Source: Candidatus Thorarchaeota archaeon
Lineage (GTDB): Archaea > Asgardarchaeota > Thorarchaeia > Thorarchaeales > Thorarchaeaceae
Direction of reading: 5' to 3'
Assembly (NCBI GenBank): GCA_016840825.1
Contig: JAEORN010000093.1
Span: 1-5,988, forward strand
Length of the DNA stretch: 5,988 bases
A program made the position numbers and the translations under genes. The notes beneath the pieces were generated by a model. The model saw only the letters and a list, made by a program, of their open reading frames with translations, was not told where the DNA came from and did not search any database. Shown in pieces: positions 1 through 4,706 of the stretch; positions within the stretch are counted from its first letter, which is position 1; each line of letters opens with the position of its first letter.

Positions 1-16
1 AGTGATATTGAGACTT

Positions 17-57
17 CTTGCCAAATCCATTTGTCTGAAAGATGGATTAATGGCAAG
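17..57. repeat. Strong imperfect hairpin (two 7-8 bp stems with AA bulge)
   Basis: CTTGCCA at 17-23 pairs perfectly with TGGCAAG at 51-57. Directly inside, AATCCAT at 24-30 pairs with ATGGATT at 42-48. Only the two bases AA at 49-50 are unpaired in the stem, and the loop is about 11 bases. That gives 14 Watson-Crick pairs in a 41-base element, far stronger than most chance hairpins. No T-tract follows on the plus strand. It could be part of a structured RNA, a terminator of a gene to the left, or the leader of a gene beyond the edge. Confidence 0.5.
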
Positions 58-58
58 G

Positions 59-94
59 CGACTTAGAATACGAGCACTACCACGACTTAGGATA
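59..94. repeat. Near-direct repeat CGACTTAGxATA, two copies
   Basis: CGACTTAGAATA at 59-70 recurs as CGACTTAGGATA at 83-94 (11 of 12 bases identical, start-to-start distance 24). The spacing is a little over two helical turns, so paired sites for a DNA-binding protein are conceivable. Only two copies exist in the window, so chance is quite possible. Confidence 0.25.
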
Positions 95-329
95 ACCACA
101 TGAATTCCCCATTTAGATAGGAGAAAAGATACGAATAAATGTTTGTCCAAATGTTAAGAGAATGCATTTGAGATTGTCGCAATCCCTGTTATAGTATTAT
201 TTCGTGATAGAAGTCAGATTGAAATGAACCAAGAGTCGAATATTTCGAGGTTTCCCGCCATTTGGCTGGACAATGTCCGTTATTATGGTGATTTTCTCTA
301 GATTTGGTAAGTAACATTGAATGGCAGGA

Positions 330-336
330 TTAAAAA
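330..336 (+). promoter_or_regulatory. TATA-like box upstream of the small-ORF region
   Basis: TTAAAAA at 330-336, preceded by purines, fits an archaeal TATA element loosely. A start site about 25 bases downstream would fall near 357, just before the hairpin at 363-391, so the transcript would begin with a stem-loop and continue into the ribosome-binding site at 442-449. This is placement by eye only. Confidence 0.25.
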
Positions 337-362
337 GTAAGATAATCAAGATGGCATAGGCT

Positions 363-391
363 AAATACCTGATAGAATATCTAAGGTATTT
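363..391 (+). promoter_or_regulatory. Leader hairpin with 2-nt bulge
   Basis: AAATACCT at 363-370 pairs with AGGTATTT at 384-391. GATA at 371-374 pairs with TATC at 378-381 around a GAA loop, leaving TA at 382-383 bulged. All 12 pairs are Watson-Crick. The layout (two stems and a 2-nt bulge on the 3' arm) resembles the hairpin at 17-57. It lies between the TATA-like box at 330-336 and the ribosome-binding site at 442-449, so a 5' leader element is the simplest reading. Confidence 0.4.
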
Positions 392-436
392 CTCTATCCC
401 GTCGTGCCACCAATGTAAAACTATTGTGGAACAACT

Positions 437-592
437 ATGGTGGAGGTGAAAGGGATAAAATCGGATTTGATGAGATCAGTCTTTGAGAGCATGACTAATG
501 ATCGGGCGGCTCTCAAGTTGTTATCAATCGGAATTGTAAATGGTATCTCATCTATAGTACAACCGCCTTGCGAAGATTCTGATCCATTCTAG
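437..592 (+). CDS. Small hypothetical protein, start uncertain, possibly decayed
   Basis: This is a 51-codon open frame from ATG 437 to TAG 590-592. I recognise no family. The odd point is translation start. ATG 437 has no ribosome-binding site before it, whereas a perfect GGAGGTGA (442-449) lies inside the frame and is followed after five bases by in-frame ATA (455-457), not ATG. Use of ATA would give a 45-residue product; otherwise the gene has lost its start. The next in-frame ATG (470) lies 20 bases past the site, too far. The product has a hydrophobic middle (LKLLSIGIVNGI) and ends in IVQPPCEDSDPF. This tail resembles the whole mini-ORF at 713-751 and residues 13-25 of the 83-residue ORF at 798-1049, which may be a paralog. 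It could be a real small protein, a pseudogene remnant or chance. Confidence 0.3.
   Translation: MVEVKGIKSDLMRSVFESMTNDRAALKLLSIGIVNGISSIVQPPCEDSDPF
442..449 (+). promoter_or_regulatory. Perfect Shine-Dalgarno without a normal start codon
   Basis: GGAGGTGA is an eight-base match to the complement of the usual archaeal 16S 3' end (ATCACCTCC). No ATG, GTG or TTG lies 4-12 bases downstream; in that position is the in-frame ATA 455-457. The first two bases also lie in TGGTGG (438-443), which can pair with CCACCA (407-412). That same segment can instead pair with ATTGTGG (423-429). Confidence 0.4.
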
Positions 593-681
593 TCAGTTGA
601 CTCAGCAATCGATCAGTGTGCATAAGGTGGAATACTATAGTCTTCACCATGGGCGTTCTGTGATGTATGAACCAACCATTA

Positions 682-699
682 TTCGATTGAAAAATCGGA
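682..699 (+). promoter_or_regulatory. GNRA-capped hairpin overlapping a ribosome-binding site
   Basis: CGATT at 684-688 pairs with AATCG at 693-697 around a GAAA tetraloop. The stem extends by a T-G and a T-A pair to 682 and 699. The 3' arm runs into GGAGGAG (697-703), the ribosome-binding site of the 12-codon frame at 713, so the first bases of that site would be paired. It may modulate initiation, but a stem this short also occurs by chance. Confidence 0.35.
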
Positions 700-712
700 G
701 GAGAGAGAGAAA

Positions 713-751
713 ATGGTAGCTCCAGACAGACCAGATACAGACCCATTCTAA
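713..751 (+). CDS. 12-codon mini-ORF with strong ribosome-binding site (possible leader peptide)
   Basis: ATG 713 to TAA 749-751 encodes MVAPDRPDTDPF. GGAGGAG at 697-703 lies nine bases upstream, a better start signal than most genes here have. The peptide aligns end to end with the last 12 residues of the 437-592 frame (IVQPPCEDSDPF: 6 identities, and both terminate after Phe). It also resembles residues 13-25 of the following 83-codon frame. It ends 46 bases before that frame's ATG, the position of a leader peptide or upstream ORF. Translation is unproven. It could be a relic of a duplicated start region. Confidence 0.3.
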   Translation: MVAPDRPDTDPF

Positions 752-797
752 GAGGAACATCCCAACTAATACCCCTAACACGGAGGAAAAATACAAC

Positions 798-1049
798 ATG
801 ATAAGAAGTGGACTAGAAACAACATTCGCAAACGTCATTGGTCCAGAGGAAGGACGAGAAGTAGATCCGTTCAATGATTCAGAAACGGTTAGACTAGTTG
901 CATTGAATTTGGAACTAGCAGTAAGGAATCTAGTAGGATCTGCAACACCCCCCGAGTGCATCGTTCTATCTGCGGATATTTGCACACATCGATTGATCGC
1001 CATGCCAACTTCAGATGGTGATGTCAGTGTGTTGGTCTTTGACGCTTGA
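798..1049 (+). CDS. Small hypothetical protein, 83 aa, roadblock-like C-terminal half (tentative)
   Basis: ATG 798 is preceded by GGAGGA (782-787), ten bases away, which supports this start. I recognise no named family. Residues about 29-46 (rich in Leu, Ala and Val) look like an amphipathic helix. Residues about 52-83 alternate in a way that suggests three beta-strands: ECIVLSAD, THRLIAMP and VSVLVFDA. Helix-strand-strand-strand resembles the second half of a roadblock/LC7 or profilin-like domain, a fold abundant as small proteins in Asgard archaea; this is inference from pattern only. There are Cys residues at positions 54 and 62. There is no signal peptide or membrane segment, so it is probably cytosolic. 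The opposite strand carries a 119-codon open frame (644-1003) without a ribosome-binding site, which I regard as a shadow. The transcript probably ends at the hairpin at 1079-1104. Confidence 0.5.
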   Translation: MIRSGLETTFANVIGPEEGREVDPFNDSETVRLVALNLELAVRNLVGSATPPECIVLSADICTHRLIAMPTSDGDVSVLVFDA

Positions 1050-1078
1050 GAAGAATAGAGAAGATATAAGACGCATAC

Positions 1079-1104
1079 ATCTCGGGATATTTTGGTCCCG
1101 AGAT
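1079..1104 (+). terminator. Terminator-like 9-bp hairpin
   Basis: ATCTCGGGA (1079-1087) pairs perfectly with TCCCGAGAT (1096-1104) around an eight-base loop. It sits 30 bases after the stop of the 83-codon frame and before the promoter of the transporter, as expected for a boundary. No clear T-run follows on the plus strand; archaeal termination mostly relies on T-tracts, so its activity is uncertain. A separate 8-bp palindrome, TGACGTCA, lies at 1107-1114. Confidence 0.45.
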
Positions 1105-1131
1105 ATTGACGTCATTAGTTTAGAGAGGAGT

Positions 1132-1138
1132 CTATATA
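1132..1138 (+). promoter_or_regulatory. TATA box of the MFS-nth operon
   Basis: CTATATA at 1132-1138, preceded by the purine-rich GAGAGGAG (BRE-like), is the best TATA box in the window. Transcription would start about 25 bases downstream, near 1160-1163, giving a leader of about 37-40 bases to ATG 1199. Confidence 0.5.
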
Positions 1139-1150
1139 CCGAACCCGGTA
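1137..1150. promoter_or_regulatory. Palindromic operator candidate overlapping TATA box
   Basis: TACCG (1137-1141) and CGGTA (1146-1150) form a perfect inverted repeat with a four-base spacer (AACC). It overlaps the last two bases of the TATA box and lies before the predicted start site, where a dimeric repressor would block polymerase or TFB. No regulator gene is visible next to it, so the partner is unknown. Confidence 0.35.
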
Positions 1151-1161
1151 CTTGCTAGTGT

Positions 1162-1186
1162 GAGATGCCATATTTGATGGCACTTC
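1162..1186 (+). promoter_or_regulatory. Leader hairpin ahead of the MFS gene
   Basis: TGCCAT (1166-1171) pairs with ATGGCA (1177-1182) around ATTTG. One mismatch then allows GAG (1162-1164) to pair with TTC (1184-1186), with one G-T pair. It occupies the predicted 5' end of the transcript and ends five bases before the weak ribosome-binding site AGGT (1191-1194). It may protect the 5' end or tune translation. Confidence 0.35.
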
Positions 1187-1198
1187 TGACAGGTACAA

Positions 1199-2680
1199 AT
1201 GGGCGATAGTATGACAGAACTCCTCCAAGCAACGGCATTATCTGAAGAAAAGAACGATAATCGAACAGCCCAGGCGACTATTATGTCAGAGATTCAAGAT
1301 AATCCATTACTAATCGAGGAGGGTGTGACTCACCAAGATGGTGGCGTTCGAAGTTCGTTGGAATCTATTTTTTCCAATAGGAATTACATAATCTTTCTGA
1401 TTACAGGATGGGTTTTCAACTGTTATAATCATCTTTCGTCATATCTGAATCTCTACCTCAAAGTAATGGGGTGGGGATTGATCACTATTGGGCTGGTAAT
1501 GTCAATCGTATCAGTATTCAGCAGCATAGCCAGACTTGTAGGTGGATACGTGGGGGACGCTGCGAATAGAAAAGGGATTGCGGTTGCAGCATATCTTGTA
1601 CTAGGAATATACTATATCTATGTAGGATTATTCGTAGACTTTTGGCTCATTTTCATTGGATTGATATTCTACTCTGCGCATGATCTATTCAGGAGCGGCT
1701 CATCGTCCTATATAATGGAGAGCGTTCCAAAAGAACAAAGCGGATTTGCCTTGTCATTGTTCACTGCTGGAAGAGTGTTCAGTGTTGTAGGGGTGCTAGC
1801 TTTTGGTTTTCTCGAACCGATTCTAGGATTCCCTGAAGCTTTTCGATTTATGTATTTCATCACAGGACTTAGCCTCATCATCGCCTCAGCCTTTAGAGCC
1901 GTCCTATTAGAGTCGCCTAAGAGGGAGATAAGAATCTCTGAGAAACCTCTGCTCTCTGAGTTCATATCGGAAAACGTTCGTGCTGTAAAACTACTACTGG
2001 TTGCTATTCCTGGATTAATTTCCGTAGTAATACTGGACACCCTTAGTGATTCGTTCTTTAGCTTTGCGGCTTTGATATACACATACGAAGAGCTACAGGT
2101 AGATATCGCAGGAATCAATCTTATCCTACTTGCGCAACTTGTGATTTCATTTCCGCTTCTATTGAAAGTGGGACGAGTCAGCGATAGGAAAGGTGTTAAG
2201 AAAGCTGCTATTGTGGTCTATAGTATCATGCCTGTCAGTGCAGGATTTCTTTTTATCGCACCAATCATTCCATCTATCGCACCTTCTCTCGAGATGGTGA
2301 TGAACAGCTATCTCCCAGGATCAGGGATTATTCTTTCTACTGCTTTTATCGGGATTGTCATGAAGTATGTGAATGATGCACTCTGGTGGACATTGATTCT
2401 CATCTTGATCAGGAAAAGATTGCCAAAAACAGATACTTCAAAGATTCTCTCGATCTTCTGGGTCACTGTTTACATCTTCTCGTCGATCGGTCCTATTATT
2501 GCCAGTGTGATCTACACGTACATGGCACCACCAACTTTGTTCTTGACAATCATTCTGTTGAATCTTGTAATCTTACTTGCTATAGGGAAGGGACCCTTTG
2601 GGAACGACATCCAGAACTCAGAAACGATTCAGAATAAATCAACTATCAGCGAATCGCTGGAATTAAATCAAGATGAGTAA
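1199..2680 (+). CDS. Major facilitator superfamily transporter
   Basis: This is a 493-residue integral membrane protein, probably a secondary transporter with the usual 12 helices; the substrate cannot be told from sequence. A hydrophilic N-terminal extension of about 58 residues precedes the first helix (about 62-82). Helices follow at roughly 92-115, 126-146, 149-165, 182-205, 215-236, 266-295, 303-323, 334-357, 373-405 (probably a longer or split segment), 413-434 and 444-464, then a charged 28-residue tail. MFS motif A appears between helices 2 and 3 (G116, D120, R124, K125) and again in the second half (G325, D329, R330, K331), showing the two-fold repeat. A loop of about 30 residues after helix 6 fits the central cytoplasmic loop. 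ATG 1199 has a weak AGGT site; ATG 1211 is an alternative. The stop TAA directly abuts a GTG at the head of the nth frame, so the two genes are probably co-transcribed. Efflux of a small molecule is possible but unsupported. Confidence 0.9.
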   Translation: MGDSMTELLQATALSEEKNDNRTAQATIMSEIQDNPLLIEEGVTHQDGGVRSSLESIFSNRNYIIFLITGWVFNCYNHLSSYLNLYLKVMGWGLITIGLVMSIVSVFSSIARLVGGYVGDAANRKGIAVAAYLVLGIYYIYVGLFVDFWLIFIGLIFYSAHDLFRSGSSSYIMESVPKEQSGFALSLFTAGRVFSVVGVLAFGFLEPILGFPEAFRFMYFITGLSLIIASAFRAVLLESPKREIRISEKPLLSEFISENVRAVKLLLVAIPGLISVVILDTLSDSFFSFAALIYTYEELQVDIAGINLILLAQLVISFPLLLKVGRVSDRKGVKKAAIVVYSIMPVSAGFLFIAPIIPSIAPSLEMVMNSYLPGSGIILSTAFIGIVMKYVNDALWWTLILILIRKRLPKTDTSKILSIFWVTVYIFSSIGPIIASVIYTYMAPPTLFLTIILLNLVILLAIGKGPFGNDIQNSETIQNKSTISESLELNQDE

Positions 2681-2704
2681 GTGAAGGTATTGGAGCTTGA
2701 TTTG

Positions 2705-3343
2705 ATGGAAGACACAAGGCAGAATATACAACAGATTCTCAAAATCCTAAAGAAGACACATTCAGATGCTCCAATCACTTATCTGAATCACACCAATCCA
2801 TTCGAGATGCTGATCGCTACGATCCTTTCTGCTCGAACTACTGATGCTTTTGTGAATAAAGTCACACCAGCATTATTCAAGAGATATCCCAATCCTTCAA
2901 AACTAGCTAGTGCAGATCTTGAGGACATAAGGAGCATTATTCATGGCGTGGGAGCTTATAACAACAAATCCATTTTCTTGAAGGACACCGCTCAGATGCT
3001 GATTAATGATTTCGGCAGCGAGGTGCCAAGAACCATTGATAAGCTAGTGAAACTGAAAGGAGTGAGTAGAAAGACCGCCAATGTGGTCCTGCAAGTTGCC
3101 TTTGGTATCAATGAGGGTGTTGTTGTTGACACACACATTGGACGAGTTAGCAATAGACTTGGACTTACGAACGAAGAGAAACCAGACAAAATCGAGCTGG
3201 ATTTGATGAACCTCCTTCCCCAAAAGGAATGGGGTAACTACGCAAGATATGTCGGAGCCCATGGCAGGATAATATGCGCTTCAAGAAAGCCCAAGTGTCC
3301 TGAGTGCCCATTGAACGAGATGTGCCCATCGGCAGAGATGTGA
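2705..3343 (+). CDS. nth: Endonuclease III (DNA glycosylase/AP lyase)
   Basis: The product excises oxidised pyrimidines and cleaves the abasic site by beta-elimination in base excision repair. Counting from ATG 2705 (212 residues; E. coli Nth is 211), the helix-hairpin-helix is about 114-129 (LVKLKGVSRKTANVVL). The catalytic lysine is K123 and the catalytic aspartate is D142 in VVDTHIGRV. A [4Fe-4S] cluster loop follows the canonical C-x6-C-x2-C-x5-C spacing at C191, C198, C201 and C207. All key residues are present. One oddity is that the hairpin reads G-V-S where most family members read G-V-G. I chose ATG 2705 because GGAG (2692-2695) lies nine bases upstream and the length then matches the family. 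A longer form from GTG 2681 (220 residues), directly after the transporter stop, is open but lacks a ribosome-binding site. The start codon is the only real doubt. Confidence 0.96.
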   Translation: MEDTRQNIQQILKILKKTHSDAPITYLNHTNPFEMLIATILSARTTDAFVNKVTPALFKRYPNPSKLASADLEDIRSIIHGVGAYNNKSIFLKDTAQMLINDFGSEVPRTIDKLVKLKGVSRKTANVVLQVAFGINEGVVVDTHIGRVSNRLGLTNEEKPDKIELDLMNLLPQKEWGNYARYVGAHGRIICASRKPKCPECPLNEMCPSAEM

Positions 3344-3348
3344 AGTGA

Positions 3349-3355
3349 CTTATAG
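3349..3355 (+). promoter_or_regulatory. Weak TATA-like box before serS
   Basis: CTTATAG at 3349-3355 lies about 56 bases before ATG 3411 in the 67-base gap after nth. It would permit a separate serS start near 3378. The match is poor, and read-through from the upstream operon is equally plausible. Confidence 0.2.
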
Positions 3356-3399
3356 CAATGCCTTGAAAAGGTAAATCACACTTAATCGAAGATAGTCAT

Positions 3400-3407
3400 A
3401 GGTGATC
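3400..3407 (+). promoter_or_regulatory. Ribosome-binding site fixing the serS start
   Basis: AGGTGATC matches the complement of the archaeal 16S 3' end over eight bases. Its GGTGA core lies five bases before ATG 3411. It overlaps the in-frame GTG 3402, which argues against that GTG as the start. Confidence 0.6.
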
Positions 3408-3410
3408 TCA

Positions 3411-4706
3411 ATGCTAGATATTCGGTTTATCCGAGAGAATATTGAACTAATACAGAAGAACCTGGAAAGAAGACAGGATCAACAGAAGATTGTAGAATTC
3501 AACAGGCTCCTCGAGCTCGATGAGAATCTCAGAGGGCTGAATAGAAGAATACAGGATTTGAGAACGGATCGAAACAGATTCTCAAGAGAAGTTGGAAAAC
3601 TGAAGAAAGCTGGAGAGGATGCATCTGAGATCATCGAGAAAGTTAATGGCATCAACGAAAGCATCAGCAAAACAGAGGAAAAGGCGGCTAACATCGAGGA
3701 CCAAATGAGAAAGATTCAGATGAGTATTCCGAATATTCTCCATGAATCAGTACCCTACGGAAAGGGCGAAGAAGATAATGAGATGGTGAAGGAATGGGGA
3801 GGAAAGCCGGTTCCATCTTTTAAGATCCAAAGCCACGTTGACCTTCTGGATTCTCTCGATTTGGCAGATATTCCACGTGCAGCGAATATAGCGGGAGCCA
3901 GATTCTATTTCCTCAAGAATGAACTTGTCTTCCTAGATCTTGCGATGCAACGTCTAGCGCTAGAGATTTTGATCAAGAAGGGATTCACACCAATTTATCC
4001 ACCGTTCATGATGAGGAGAGAACCTTACGAAGGTGTTGTCGACCTAGCAGATTTTGAGAATGTAATGTATAAGATTGCTGACGAAGACCTATATCTCATC
4101 GCCACATCAGAACATCCAATTGCTGCAATGTATGCCAATGAGGTCTTCGAGCCTACGGACCTGCCCCTCAAATTTGCAGGGATAAGCACTTGTTTCAGAA
4201 AGGAAGCGGGTACACATGGTAAGGACACGAAGGGCATTTTTCGAGTCCATCAATTCAGCAAAGTGGAGCAATTCGTATTCAGTCATCCTGATGAATCATG
4301 GAAGATTCATGAAGAAATCAATGCAAACATAGAGGAATACTTCCAAGCACTGGAAATTCCATATCGAATAGTAAACGTGTGCACAGGGGACATAGGTATC
4401 GTTGCGGCTAAGAAATATGACCTTGAAACTTGGGTTCCAGGACAGGATGTCTATAGAGAAAGAGGGTCATGTAGCAACTGTACTGCATATCAGGCGACCC
4501 GATTGAATATCAAATATAGGATAAAGAAGGGTGGAACAGAGAAGGACTATCTTCATACTCTAAATAGTACAATGGTAGCGAACCCACGAGCAATTGTCGC
4601 TATCCTTGAGAACTTTCAGCAAGAGGATGGAAGTGTGAAGATACCAAAGGCGCTCCATAAGTATATGCCAGATGGAATGAAGGAGATTGTGCCTAAGAAG
4701 GATTAG
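3411..4706 (+). CDS. serS: Seryl-tRNA synthetase, class II
   Basis: The product charges tRNA-Ser (and tRNA-Sec where present) with serine via seryl-adenylate in the cytoplasm. Numbering from ATG 3411 gives 431 residues. The family-typical opening MLDIRFIREN is followed by a charged coiled-coil arm (about 27-107) that grips the tRNA long variable arm. The class II core then shows motif 1 around GFTPIYPPFM (191-200), the serine-binding TSEHP (232-236), motif 2 with R263 and E265 followed by HGKDTKGIFRVHQF, a conserved SCSNC (353-357), and motif 3 around NSTMVANPR with R393, followed by AILENFQQEDGSV. TSEHP and NSTMVANPR resemble archaeal and eukaryotic enzymes rather than the bacterial TAEVP and NGSGLAVGR. 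It is not the rare methanogen-type enzyme. The start is set by AGGTGATC at 3400-3407. It lies 67 bases after nth, perhaps in the same transcript. Its last four bases overlap the convergent gene at 4703. Confidence 0.98.
   Translation: MLDIRFIRENIELIQKNLERRQDQQKIVEFNRLLELDENLRGLNRRIQDLRTDRNRFSREVGKLKKAGEDASEIIEKVNGINESISKTEEKAANIEDQMRKIQMSIPNILHESVPYGKGEEDNEMVKEWGGKPVPSFKIQSHVDLLDSLDLADIPRAANIAGARFYFLKNELVFLDLAMQRLALEILIKKGFTPIYPPFMMRREPYEGVVDLADFENVMYKIADEDLYLIATSEHPIAAMYANEVFEPTDLPLKFAGISTCFRKEAGTHGKDTKGIFRVHQFSKVEQFVFSHPDESWKIHEEINANIEEYFQALEIPYRIVNVCTGDIGIVAAKKYDLETWVPGQDVYRERGSCSNCTAYQATRLNIKYRIKKGGTEKDYLHTLNSTMVANPRAIVAILENFQQEDGSVKIPKALHKYMPDGMKEIVPKKD

Larger units (their letters stand above)
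1..436. other. Intergenic stretch without a supportable gene
   Basis: No frame on either strand gives a convincing coding region. The plus frame starting at base 2 is broken by stops at 101-103, 155-157 and 299-301. Its last open part (158-301, 47 residues) contains a 25-codon ATG frame at 224-301 with protein-like composition but no ribosome-binding site. The stretch holds two strong imperfect hairpins (17-57 and 363-391), a near-direct repeat (59-70 and 83-94), small palindromes at 172-184 and 236-248, and a TATA-like box at 330-336. It may hold a decayed gene, an unrecognised RNA or only regulatory leader. I found no tRNA or rRNA signature. Confidence 0.6.

Noticed and set aside
28..30. 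ATG on the minus strand (complement of 28-30) that could begin a gene leaving the left edge
   Set aside because: Only ten codons are visible, there is no ribosome-binding site, and the position lies inside the 17-57 hairpin.
465..590. TGATGA (box C-like) and CTGA (box D-like) suggesting a C/D sRNA
   Set aside because: The boxes are over 100 bases apart with no internal D' and C' boxes, which does not fit the usual 50-70 base archaeal C/D RNA.
558..719. Plus frame open for 53 codons after the stop of the 437-592 frame, as a possible frameshifted continuation
   Set aside because: There is no start with a ribosome-binding site, its end is a purine-driven Arg/Lys/Glu run, and it does not align convincingly with the second half of the 83-residue protein.
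552..746. 64-codon minus-strand frame
   Set aside because: It has no start signal and no recognisable family, and it overlaps the plus-strand small frames and hairpin.
740..765. GAGGAACATCC resembling the conserved GAGGAAAGTCC of RNase P RNA
   Set aside because: Only a partial match, and no other conserved RNase P element is present nearby.
644..1003. 119-codon minus-strand frame with a hydrophobic stretch
   Set aside because: It has no ribosome-binding site before its ATG and lies opposite the 83-codon plus frame, which has GGAGGA at good spacing. The hydrophobic run is probably a by-product of the antisense reading, though I cannot fully exclude it.
1107..1114. TGACGTCA palindrome as a regulatory site
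   Set aside because: A single 8-bp palindrome with no second copy and no position relative to a promoter that would suggest function.
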